A stretch of 64,000 bases of DNA from assembly GCA_030760725.1 (NCBI GenBank), contig JASWHV010000010.1, positions 33,175,760 to 33,239,759 of the forward strand, read 5' to 3'. Source of the DNA: Neostapfia colusana. Lineage: Eukaryota; Streptophyta; Magnoliopsida; Poales; Poaceae. The translations under genes and the position numbers were made by a program. A model generated the notes under the pieces. The model was not told the DNA's origin and ran no database searches. It was given only the letters and a program-made list of their open reading frames with translations. This document shows, piece after piece, positions 41,101 to 50,798 of the stretch. Each line of letters opens with the position of its first letter. Within the stretch, counting starts at the first letter, position 1.

Positions 41101-42115
41101 GGCCCTGCTGAACAAGTATTGAACGTACCGAAGGCATATCGGATATATGGGCCCCGATAAACCGATGTAGCCTAAACCTCCGGGCGTCGAGGCATAGCAC
41201 ACCGATTTATAGGTGTAGGTTGAGGGCAGCAAGGTGGAAATCTGCCAACGGGCATAGAGAGATGCTCCGTGTGTGGAACCTCCTGCTCGTTTCGGTGCGA
41301 CCGGTTCGACGTTTGGGCTGTTGGGTGAAAGGTTGTCCCGTACGACATCGAGTGAGCATGTTGTGCAGCTCCACGGGTGGGCGTACGTGACGTGCTCTTT
41401 GGGTTTCCCTGCAGGTGTATATCGAGTCGATTCGCCGTCCCTCGCGGTGACGAGTACCGCTTGTTCACTGCGACGTAACGTAGAATAATGCATGAAATGT
41501 TATGATTCAATATTGCTGTTATGATATAAGTGTGTTGCTACATGTGTGCCACCAAATATTTCTTACTAAATTTCAGCTTCATGAACTGTTAACCTGTTGC
41601 TAAAAGATGAACTAAGGATGAACTTGTAGGCGTGTCCATTTGCTGCAACATTGCTATCCTATGTCATGGTACCCCTCATGTAGAGTTGCATGCTTAGGTG
41701 AGTCGGTTAAGCCTTGCTGAGCCTTCGTGCTCACGGTTGCTGCTTAAGTGTTTTTCAGGTGAGGAGCCACCCACGGACTCGTAGTACGAGTCCACCGGCG
41801 AGGGTTACCCTCCGTCGGGGACGACGGCTGAATGGGAGCCGTACACGCCGTGCTGAGCTGAGACGTGCAGCTAGTGTGGGTTGCCCTAGGGCTGGGCAAC
41901 CGACTTTTGCTAGATAGGCGGGCGTGAGTTGTATAAAAGAAACTTCCGCTGTGTAATAAAAGACCCTAGTTTGTAACTGAGAAGTGTACTATTTTGTACA
42001 TTCAGTTTGTTTTTCCCATGTAATATAATGTGTTCTTATGACGTGTGCTGTCGGGTGTCGCATCGCGCGGCACCACCCTCTGCGATCCTGGATGAGCGGA
42101 TTCTGTTCCGCCACA
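38159..42115 (+). repeat. 3' LTR of element C
   Basis: 3957 bp, about 2% different from the 5' LTR by eye over the compared part. The TATA box at about 38947 faces rightward into the aORF fragment of element E. All landmarks of the 5' LTR are present. Confidence 0.93.
39331..41856 (+). pseudogene. LTR mini-gene copy in the 3' LTR of C (nonsense)
   Basis: Same exon layout as at 28960: exon 1 39331-39352, exon 2 40656-40733, exon 3 41759-41856. Exons 1 and 2 match the 5' copy, but in exon 3 a GAG codon has become TAG at 41782-41784, which would remove the conserved last part. Since both LTRs were identical on insertion, this change came later. Confidence 0.4.
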
Positions 42116-42120
42116 GGCCT

Positions 42121-43572
42121 TCCCCGACTTGCGGGGAATCTGTGCCGCTGCGCTCGGAGCAAGGGGCAACTTCCACGGCCCCCAGGCCAGCGCGAACTTC
42201 TCCTGTTCCGGTGTGCCCGGACTCCGCGGCGGCATCGTCTCTTCCTGCCGAGACGGCCACCACTGCCCCCAAGCCAGCGCAGGTCGACCCTGCACTAGGT
42301 GGCCCGGCCTCTCCTCCAGCACCGCCTTCCCCGGTTCGCTCCTCTCCTCAGATCAAGGAGCCAGAAGCTGAAGAGAGCCCGGCAGGCCTGGCTGCCAGAG
42401 CCTCGGAGCCAGCTTCTCCTGATCGGCGTCTCGTCTCGGTTGCTGGTGCGTCAGCTCTTCCTGAGGACGAGGTAATGGAGGAGGTCGGGGGGACTGCCCC
42501 GGCCTCTGTTGCTCCATTGCCTCTGGCGGAAGCCTTCGCGCTTGCCGAGACGAGCGTTCGGCAGGTCTTGGCTGCACTAGGGCGCGAGCGGGAGGAGTAT
42601 ACGGTTGAACGGGATCGCCTCCTCACCTAGGGGAACCTTTTGCGGGAGAGGACCGCGAAGGTTAAGAGTGAGCTCGACTCCAGGCGGGAGTTGCTCGACT
42701 TCAGGGAAGCACTCCTCGACCGGATGAAGCGGGCTGTCGACCGCATGGACACCCAATCGCGGCGGATCAACAGGGAGACCCTGGAGGCACACGCCCGGGC
42801 CGAAGAGAGCCTCTCTGCTGCTGTGGAGATACGGCAGAGGTTGGAGCGCCGTGAACTCGCCATTGAGGAACAGGAGCGTTCCATGGCAGCTGAGGCGGAG
42901 AGGGTCGCCGCGCAGCTGGCTGCGGGCGAGGATGACCTTCGAGCTCGGATGGAGGAGCTGGAGATCCTGAAGGCAGACCTCGACTGGAGGGAGGAACAGG
43001 TCTCCCGTGATCGCCGGGCGGTCTTGGACCGGGAGCTGACCGCCGACTTCAAGGCCGCTGAGTTGGAGCGGCTCGCCAAGACTCTCCACCTTCGGGAGAG
43101 CTCCCTGGCGGCCAAGGAGAAGGAATTCTCCGAGAGGAACCTGGAGGCTCTGCAGGTGGCCCGCCGCGAGGTGGAGGAGCTCTCAGCCTTGCGGTCCTCC
43201 GAGGCTCTTGCGGTCTCCAGCTTCGTGGATCGAGCAGGGTCCGCCCTGATCCCTCTTGGCTTCAGTCCGGTGAGGGCCGCGGCTCCTGCATTGAAGGTGG
43301 TAGAGGTGATCCCTGCGTTGGAGTCGATCGGCGCCAAGCTGGACAGGCTAGACTCGGTTGTCACCAGCGAGCTTGAGGCCGAGGGCCGCGGCTTGGCTTT
43401 AGAGGTCGCCTCGCATGTTCTGGCATGCTTCAAGAGCCGCGACCCCTCTTTTTCGCTAGAGCCAGCGAGAGAGGGCCCAGCCGCGGAGCGGGAGGAAGCT
43501 GCCAGGGCTGAAGTCGAGGATGTGTCCACCCTTATAGCCGCAAGGTTCCGGCGGGTGCCGGGAGGTCCTTAG
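42121..43572 (+). pseudogene. aORF of element E, second part
   Basis: Continuation of the ORF broken by element C, in frame from SPTCGESVPLRSE. It comprises the rest of the Pro/Ala-rich half, a patch rich in acidic residues (EDEVMEEVGG) and about 200 residues of charged coiled coil from LRERTAKVKSELDSRRELLD to REVEELSAL, then a C-terminal part with AAPALKVVEVIPALESIGAK and VPGGP and a TAG stop. A single TAG at 42628-42630 (tryptophan TGG in A) interrupts it. Apart from that it is open for 483 codons. No known enzyme motif is visible; a structural or nucleic-acid-associated role is only a guess. Confidence 0.8.
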
Positions 43573-44440
43573 GACTTGTTTCTCCCTTTTTATCGAGACT
43601 GTAGTCCAGCTCATGGAGCCTCGCCTAATTTGACTCTCTTGGATATTTGTGTCTGTGATGATTTTTCTCTCCTTCTTGGCTTTGCCTGACTGAGTCCTTA
43701 GCTCCGCAAGGTACTCAGAGGCCATCTCCAATCTCGGAGCTTTGCACAGACACCCTCCCCGGGTCCTAACGTGTTAGGGGTCCCCGGAGGTCTCCGGATC
43801 TCGCCCTATGGGGAGCTCCAAATCTGCCTGCCACGTGGCGGGTCCGGAGCTCCTCCTTAAGAGGCGGGAGCTCCGGCCATGTTGGACACGTAGGGCTTTC
43901 GGAGCCCTCCCACCGAGGGGGGAGGTCCGGTTTCCGCCTGCCACGTGGCGAGCCTGGAGCCCTCCTCAAGGGAGGAGAGAGTTCCGGGCCCGCTGGACAC
44001 GTGGGGCCCCCGGGTCCCGCCCCTACTGGAGGGGCAGGTCCCGGTCTTTCCAGTCCAAGGCCGGAGTAGTTGGTAGCTCCTTTCCCCCCTGCTTCATGCA
44101 GCCCCTGTCGTCGTAACCTGGAGGTCCTGCACACAGGCAGAGGAAACATAATTCTCCTTGGGGGGGGGGGTCCTCCCATCCCGTCTCCTAGTCTTATCCG
44201 TCTTACGATCCTGATTCGCTATACGGGGCTTGGGCAATTCTGTGCATGAGGCGCCGGAGCTCCGGCTCCCTCCGAGGTCCGGGTACGGCCGTCTGATCCC
44301 TAGTACAGGGCCATGCGCTGGGGAAGCAGAGTGCACGTGCTTTGGGTTCATGACTAGGCAAAGCGGTCGTACTCCCCTGGACCTCCGGAGGGCAGGATGC
44401 GCATGCTTTGGGCTCAGGGCCGGCTAAGCTGGATACGCAC
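43573..44440 (-). other. Internal untranslated region of element E
   Basis: Reverse-oriented counterpart of 3670-4547 in element A. It includes G-box/inverted-repeat modules (about 43830-44010) and a run of about ten G near 44160. No gene. It ends with CGCAC (44436-44440), the left duplication of element B. Confidence 0.7.
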
Positions 44441-45534
44441 TGTCGGTACCTGAGATATGGGGTACCCCCGCGCACAGGGTAAAATGCCTAAGGAACTCGC
44501 CCTTCTCCGCAGGGAGAGCTCCGAAGGCGCCACGCGTCCGGCGGGGCCGGACCTCCCTCTCCTCAGAGGAGAGCTCCGGGCCCGCCACGTGGCACACAGA
44601 AGCCGGACCTCCCCCTCCGCGGGAGAGAGGTCCGAAGACGCCGCGTGTCCAGCGGGGCCGGACCTCCCTCTCCTTAGAGGAGAGCTCCGGGCTCGCCACT
44701 TGGCCAGCAGAAGCCGAGCCTCTCCCTCCGCGGAGAGAGGCTAGGAGGCTCCACGTGCCCCGCGGGACTGACCATTCTCATCTCTGAGAAGGGCTCCGGG
44801 CCCGCCACGTGGCAGCAGAGCGACGCTGCCTGCCCCGAGTGATAGGCAGCGGGCGTAAATACGCCCATACCTTGCCCGTACAAGGTATTCAAGGCCCGCG
44901 TCTTCCCAAGACGCGGAAACGCGGAGCACGCGTCTGTCAGGTGCCGTTGCGCCCAGTCGCATCACAGACTGGCGTGCGGTGTCAGAACCTGTCAGCCAAT
45001 AAACACCGCGACAAGACAAGCCATGCCGCCTGCGCCGTCATCAACCGCTACGACTAGCGTGCGGCATGGGCAGGGCGGCAAGATGAAGACTCAGAAGCCT
45101 TCGACCAGAGACAACTACCGGCATAACTGCAGATACGGTAGATAATAGACAATCTTCCCGGGACCACCTGTTGGGTCCCGGCTCCGCTTGTAAGCCGCCC
45201 GGGTCTTGGACTATAAAAGGCTCGGTTAGGCGTCGATAGCAAGGGTTTGCATTTTGCAACTCATACGCTAGCCATACACTCTCAAGCTGTAACTCACCCC
45301 CAAGCTCAGGCCTCGGGCCCTGAGCAGCAAGCAATACAGCGAGCTCCATAGCTTGCCGTGGACGTAGGGTTTTACGCTACGGCGGCCTGAACCACGTATA
45401 ACTTGCCGTGTCAAGCTCTTACTAACTCGTTCCATCCGCGCAAGCTCTCCGCTAGGAACTAGCCCCTCCGAAAAAAGAACCTCCGCGGGCTGCCCAGTGC
45501 AGGCCCGGGGAAGTGTCGACCGCACACTTCGACA
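44441..45534 (+). repeat. 5' LTR of element B
   Basis: 1094 bp, TGTCGGTACC to CACTTCGACA. U3 contains the GC-rich modules, a CCAAT box at about 44994 and TATAAAAG at about 45211. The last 25 bases can fold (GAAGTG and CACTTC arms) next to the palindromic start of the primer site. Confidence 0.95.
44521..44830 (+). promoter_or_regulatory. G-box module array in U3
   Basis: Units of about 55-60 bases each combine CACGTG or a variant (GCCACGTGGC at about 44584 and 44814, CCACGTGCC at about 44751; ACGCGT or GCGTGTCC in between) with an inverted repeat such as CTCTCCTCAGAGGAGAG. CACGTG is the plant G-box bound by bZIP and bHLH factors; GCCACGTGGC also fits the ABA-response core ACGTGGC. All family T LTRs here share the array. 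That it drives inducible transcription is inference. Confidence 0.6.
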
Positions 45535-45536
45535 TT

Positions 45537-45554
45537 TGGCGCGCCAGGTAGGGG
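45537..45554 (+). other. Primer-binding site of element B
   Basis: TGGCGCGCCAGGTAGGGG, two bases behind the LTR. Same position and nearly the same sequence as in A and F. Confidence 0.8.
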
Positions 45555-45592
45555 GGCTTTTCCCCTAGCGCGACAAGTTTCCGCCGACGAAG

Positions 45593-47349
45593 ATGACCAA
45601 GCTTCCTTCAGCGGTAAACTCTCCCCCCTCGCCTCTGCGGCAGACCGCGACCAGGGGGGAGTACATGTCGACACACTCGGGACGGAGTGTGTCAGTACGA
45701 GCTGGGAGCCAGCAACCGGCTCTGGCAGCGCCGACCCCGGCAATGCAGGCTCCAACCAGCTTCAAGTCTCCAGTAGCGCTCGGCGTGCCCAGTGGGGGCG
45801 CGTTAGCTGCGGCGAGAGCGCTACTGTACAATCCGCCCGCTGGGGACGCGCCTCAGGCAGCGACCCGGCAGTGGATCCAAGAGGTAGACCGTCTCGTCGT
45901 CGCTGCCGCAAGCCCTCGACCTCGGCGGGGACGACGCTCTGGCCAATCAGTCGTGTCGCTGATGCGCGCACCGTTGGATGGCGAGCAGACGGCAGACTCC
46001 AGCTCTACCAGCCCCCAGTCAACAGATCTGAGGACAGAGCTGGAACGGTGCCACATGGGCCAGGACGCCCGGGTGTACCTCGAGCGACGACGAGAGAGGC
46101 GTCGCAGCCATGAGGCAGGCGACAGCACGTCGTCGGCCTCGACACAACCAGAAGGGCAGGTCTTCGCCACGCGAGCCCTGCCTCAGGCATATGCTGCGCA
46201 GCATATGCCACAGCTATATGCGCCGCAAATAGCGGCCCCGGCCTACGGTGCAGCCTCGCCCATGCCGGAATACGCGGTGCCAGGTGTGAACCAAATGTTC
46301 GCAGCGCCAGTACCTGAAGCAGCAGGTGCAGGATGTGCGGCCCTTGCACCCCACCTTCGCTTCGCAAGGTGGCCACGCAAGTCTCGCCCGCACCTGCCCG
46401 AGAAGTATGATGGCAGCGTCAACCCAGCGGAGTTCCTCCAGACATACTCCACCGCCGTACTTGCTGCAGGAGGGGACGAGGCTGTCATGGCCAACTACTT
46501 CCCCGTCGCCTTGACCGGCCCAGCTCGGTCTTGGCTCATGAATCTACCTCAGGGGTCCATAACCTCCTGGGGTGAGCTCTGCCGGCAGTTCGTCGCCAAC
46601 TTCGGCAGCTCTTACACCCGTCCCGGCACGGACCTTGACCTCCACGCCGTCAAGCAACAACCTGGGGAGTCGCTGCGCTCTTTCATCCAGCGGTTCTCTC
46701 AGGTACGCAACACCATCCCGCATATCCAAAGTGCCTCAGTGGTGGTGGCGTTCCGACAGGGTGTCCGGGACGAGAAAATGCTTGAGAAGCTCGTGACCAG
46801 AGAGGTCCGCGACGTCTCGGAGCTCTTCAGCCTGGCGGACAAGTGCGCCAGAGCAGCTGAAGGGCGGAACTGGCACGCTCTGCCGACCTCCGAGTCAGGA
46901 GGACAGCCCGGGTCCAGTGCTGCTGCCTATGGGGGTGGCAAGAAGACCAAGAACCGGGGGGGGGGGGGGGTGGCAAGATGAAGTCACCATTCACGGCCCC
47001 CGTCGCCGCAGCAGCGACGACCAGTGGAGCTCGGGGGCCACGCCCTGACAAAAGGCAGCGGCAATCACCGGCCCCAGACAGTGGCCAAGGCGGGCTATGC
47101 CCCGTGCATGGCACCTGCAACCATACTGCTGCCGACTGCTGCGAGATCCAGAGGCTCGCGGAGCACTTCCGCAATGGGAGACAGCAGATGGCTGAGGCGC
47201 CGCCCTACCCTTAGAGGGATGGCAAACATAAGGTCGATGCCCCAGTCACTGCTACCCACCAGGTGGGGTCCCAGGAGCCTCAGCGTGTCATAAAGACAGT
47301 GCATGACGGTGAGGACTACAGTTCCGACGGTGACAGGCCAGGGCGTTAG
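45593..47349 (+). pseudogene. gag: gag of element B (nearly intact)
   Basis: Start MTKLPSAVNSPPSP follows the primer site by 38 bases. The frame is open for 462 codons, through the Ala/Pro-rich N-terminal part, ERCHMGQDARVYLERRRERR, and the capsid core with EKYDGSVNPAEFLQTYSTAV, ANYFPVALTGPARSWLMNLP and SFIQRFSQVRNTIPHI. A run of about 14 G at 46956-46970 then shifts the frame; in the new frame the C-H-H-C motif (CPVHGTCNHTAADC) follows and a TAG at 47212-47214 replaces the CAG seen in element A. The original stop is at 47349. The G run could be a sequencing or assembly error. The capsid part alone could still be made. Confidence 0.8.
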
Positions 47350-47530
47350 CCAACTGCGGCGCTTCTCCGTGCCTCGAACATACCTCTCGGGGGCCGCCTA
47401 AGGTCTGTCAACCCCTTGAAGGCCTTGCCAGAAGGGGAAGATGCCTTAGGTCATCCAAGACGAGCCCGGGCCTACCTACCCCTTGAAGGCCTTAGCCAGA
47501 AGGGAAGAACTCCCCGGGGGCCCCCAGGAG
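47350..47530 (+). other. Spacer with two direct repeats (element B)
   Basis: Same arrangement as 2699-2877 in A: two CCCCTTGAAGGCCTT blocks near 47412 and 47480, then the integrase relic. No coding sequence. Confidence 0.6.
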
Positions 47531-47860
47531 AAGCCGCGCAGGACCTGATCTAGCGCGAAGATTACAACCTCATCGACAAGACTCGGCTGCAGCGAACACC
47601 CCGCAACGCACGGTCTCGGCTAATGCTCTAAGCACTACCGCCGAAGAACCAAACGCGTCGGGGGCCTGCAGGAGGGCAACCTGGTGAAGCGGCACGCTCT
47701 ATTCCAAGAAGGACGCATAAGCTCTCCCCCAGCAGGGAAGGTCCCTTCCGAATCATGAAAGCTGCCGCCCCAGGTACACATGCCTTTCAACCGAGAGTGG
47801 GATCCGTTTCCAAAAATCCTTACCATGGAGCAACACTGTAAGTCCTACTTCCTGAGCACC
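47531..47860 (+). pseudogene. Relic of the integrase C-terminal region (element B)
   Basis: Copy of the relic described for A, with the same landmarks (GCCGCGCAGG, AACGCACGGT, AGGGAAGGTCCCTTCCGA, TAAGTCCTAC). That A and B share the same deletion joint indicates a single deletion event in their common ancestor, before they spread. Confidence 0.65.
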
Positions 47861-49088
47861 AGTAGGACAGGGTTATTCCCTTCTGTAAAAGATCCCATAG
47901 AATTTAGGAACAGCGCTTGGGGTAGCTAAGTCTCAAGGGACGGTACAGGACTACGTCCAGTTTAGCCTGGTTCCGACCCTAAGCGCGTAGAGTCTTGCTT
48001 CCCTTGAAGACAAGGCGGAACATTGCCTCCCTGTACAGCCAGAATTCCACCTATGGGTACGAATACAGAGCCCTGTTCTACTTAGCTCTCTCTCATGCGC
48101 TCATTTAAATTATGCATTAATTTTTATGATCGCACTATCTCTGTATGTTCATCGTACATCTAGCTCCCCCTCTCCTGCACTCATCCATAGTCGGCATTTG
48201 CTATCCTACCGAAGGCGGCTGCGCTTGAGGCACCTGCCGATGGCCGAGTGAGTCTCTCCGGCCTCCCCCAGTCAGGTGTTGCAGTGCAAGTTGGTTACCT
48301 CCAGGAAAGGCCAGCGTTGTGCATGGGGGGTCCAGGGTGCGTATCCAGGTTAGCCGGCCCAGAGCCCAAAGCATGCGCATCCTGCCCTCCGGAGGTCCAG
48401 GGGAGTACGTCCGCTTTGCCTGGTCATGAACCCAAAGCGCGTGCACTCTGCTTCCCCAGCGCATGGCCCGGTACTAGGGATCGGACGGCCGTACCCGGAC
48501 CTCGGAGGGAGCCTGAGCTCCAGCGCCTCGTGCACAGAATTGCCCAGGCCCCGTATAGCGGATCAGGGTCGTAAGACGGATAAGACTAGGAGACGGGAGG
48601 GGAGGACCCCCCGAGGAGAATTACGTTTCCTCTGCCTGTGTGCAGGACCTCCAGGTTACGGCAACAGGGACTGCATGAAGCGGGGGGAAAGGAGCTACCA
48701 GCTACTCCGGCCTGGGACTGGAAGGACCGGGACCTGTCCCTCCAGCAGGGGCGGGACCCGGGGGCCCCACGTGTCCAGCGGGCCCAGAGCTCCCGCCTCT
48801 TAGGAAGGAGCTCCGGACCCGCCACGTGGCAGGCAGATCTGGAGCTCCCCATAGGGCGAGATCCGGAGACCTCCGTGGGCCCCTAACACGGTTAGGACCC
48901 GGGGAAGGTGTCTGTGCAAGGCTCCGAGATTGGAAATGGCCTCTGAGTACCTTGCGGAGCTAAGGACTCAACCAGGCAAAGCCAAGAAGGAGAGAAAAAG
49001 CATCACAGACACAAGTATCCAAGAGAGTCAAATTAAGCAAGGCTCCATGAGCTGGACTACAGACTCGATAAAAAGGGAGAAACAAGTC
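47861..49088 (+). other. 3' untranslated region of element B
   Basis: Homologous to 3203-4547 in A, somewhat shorter because some GC-rich modules are missing around 48780. It contains CCCACGTGTCC and GCCACGTGGC (about 48766-48830). No gene. Confidence 0.7.
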
Positions 49089-50519
49089 CTAAGGACCTCC
49101 CGGCTCTCGCCGGAACCTTGCGGCTACAAGGGCGGCCACATCCTCGACTTCAGCCCTGGCAGCTTCCTCCCGCTCCGCGGATGGGTCCTCTCTCGCTGGC
49201 TCTAGTAAAAAAGAGGGATCGCGGCTCTTGAAGCATGCCAGCACATGCGAGGCGACCTCTAAAGCTAAGCCGCGGCCCTCGGCCTCAAGCTCGCTGGCGA
49301 CCACCGAGTCGAGTCTGTCCAGCTTGGCGCCGATCGACTCCAACACAGGGATCACCTCCGCCACCTTCAATGTGGGAGTCGCGGCCCTCACCGGACTGAA
49401 GCCAAGAGGGATCAGGGCGGACCCTGCTCGATCCACGAAGCATGAGACCGCAAGAGCCTCGGAGGACCGCAAGGCTGAGAGCTCCTCCACCTCGTGGCGG
49501 GCCGCTTGCAGAGCCTCCAGGTTCCTCTCGGAGAATTCCTTCTCCTTGGCCGCCAGGGAGCTCTCCCGAAGGTGGAGAGTCTTGGCGAGCCGCTCCAACT
49601 CAGCGGCCTTGAAGTTGGCGGTCAGCTCCTGGTCCAACACCGCCCGGCTATCACGGGTGACCTGTTCCTCCCTCAAGTCAAGGTCTGCTTTCAGGATCTC
49701 CAGCTCCTCCATCCGAGCTCGAAGGTCATCCTCGCCCGCAGCCAGCTGCGCGGTGACCCTCTCCGCCTCAGCTGCCATGGAACGCTCCCGTTCCTCAACG
49801 GCGAGTTCACGGCACTCCAGCCGCTGCCGTATCTCCACAGCAGCAGAGAGGCTCTCTTCGGCCCGGGCGTGTGCCTCCAGGGCCTCCCTGTTGATCCGCC
49901 GCGATTGGGTGTCCATGCGGTCGACAGCCCGCTTCATCCGGTCGACGAGTGCTTCCCTAAAGTCGAGCAACTCCCGCGTGGAGTCGGGCTCACTCTTAAC
50001 CTTCGCGGTCCTCTCCCGCAAAAGGTTCCCCCAGATGAGGAGGCGGTCCCATTCAACCGTATACTCCTCCCGCTCGCGCCCTAGTGCAGCCAAGACCTGC
50101 CGGACGCTCGACTCGGCAAGCGCGAAGGCGTCCGCCAGAGGCAATGGAGCAACAGAGGCTGGGGCAGTCCCCCCGACCTCCTCCATTACCTCGTCCTCAG
50201 GAAGAGCCGACGCAGCAGCAGCCGAGACGAGATGCCGATCAGGAGAAGCTGGCTCCGCGGCTCTGGCAGCCAGACGAGCCGGGCTCTCTTCAGCTTCGGG
50301 CTCCTTTACCTGAGGAGAGGGACGAGCCGGGGAAGGCGGTGCTGGAGAAGAGGCCAGGCTGCCTAGTGCAGGGTCAACCTGCGCTGGCTCGGGGGCCGCG
50401 GTGGCCGTCTCGGCAGGAAGAGACGACGCCGCCGTGGAATCCGGGCACACCGGAACAGGAGAAGTTGGCGCTGGCCTGGGGGCCGCGGCAGTTGCCCCTG
50501 GCTCCAGGCACAACGGCAC
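49089..50519 (-). CDS. aORF of element B, uninterrupted but N-terminally shortened
   Basis: Uninterrupted ORF of 476 codons, antisense to gag. It keeps the Pro/Ala-rich region (from SVPLCLEPG onward), the acidic patch EDEVMEEVGG, the roughly 200-residue coiled coil and the conserved end FRREPGGP. The family's first part (MASNPPPEKKRAR and about 100 following residues) is deleted between about 50520 and 50560, so the ATG at 50519 is a substitute. That the long coiled-coil frame stayed open while pol was lost suggests selection on this protein, but the GC-rich sequence also favours long open frames by chance. No known function; antisense ORFs of this kind are known in the Tat lineage. Confidence 0.65.
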   Translation of the reverse strand: MPLCLEPGATAAAPRPAPTSPVPVCPDSTAASSLPAETATAAPEPAQVDPALGSLASSPAPPSPARPSPQVKEPEAEESPARLAARAAEPASPDRHLVSAAAASALPEDEVMEEVGGTAPASVAPLPLADAFALAESSVRQVLAALGREREEYTVEWDRLLIWGNLLRERTAKVKSEPDSTRELLDFREALVDRMKRAVDRMDTQSRRINREALEAHARAEESLSAAVEIRQRLECRELAVEERERSMAAEAERVTAQLAAGEDDLRARMEELEILKADLDLREEQVTRDSRAVLDQELTANFKAAELERLAKTLHLRESSLAAKEKEFSERNLEALQAARHEVEELSALRSSEALAVSCFVDRAGSALIPLGFSPVRAATPTLKVAEVIPVLESIGAKLDRLDSVVASELEAEGRGLALEVASHVLACFKSRDPSFLLEPAREDPSAEREEAARAEVEDVAALVAARFRREPGGP

Positions 50520-50798
50520 CTGGCGCTAGAAGGAGGGCAAGGAGTCGGTCTCCTAAGAAGATGAGCCGGCAAGGCACTTCAGCGGTTCCCGAAGGAAGCG
50601 CCGCAACGTGCAGAAGTGGCAGCCTTGGGAACCGCCACACTAAAAGCAACCATCAAGTGAGCGCACACTCCCACAATCCCGTGGCTGTTCGTGCTCCAGC
50701 AGCGGTCAATTCGGGACTTAGAGAAAGTGCGCGGACCGGAAGAGACGGAGGTCCCACCTCGGGCTCGCTATCTCCCCCGAGATGGGCCCGGGGGCCAC
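50520..50798 (+). other. 3' untranslated region and polypurine side of element B
   Basis: Reverse-oriented counterpart of 27017-27300. It ends with ATGGGCCCGGGGGCCAC directly before the 3' LTR, the likely plus-strand priming site; it is not a pure purine tract. Confidence 0.6.

Larger units (their letters stand above)
27788..42115 (+). mobile_element. Element C: Tekay-type chromovirus with 3.96-kb LTRs
   Basis: Complete LTR retrotransposon, 14.3 kb: 5' LTR 27788-31745, Met-tRNA primer site, 1.8-kb leader, broken gag-pol, polypurine tract, 3' LTR 38159-42115. The target-site duplication GGCCT is perfect (27783-27787 and 42116-42120). It sits inside the aORF of element E. The LTRs differ by about 2% in the 1.2 kb that I compared base by base, so insertion is fairly recent. 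Lineage is assigned from the Met primer site, the pol sequence and the chromodomain remnant. Confidence 0.95.

Noticed and set aside
46956..46970. Programmed frameshift in gag of element B at the G run
   Set aside because: Element A has no such run at the same place and there is no pol behind gag that would need a shift. Slippage or sequencing error is more likely.
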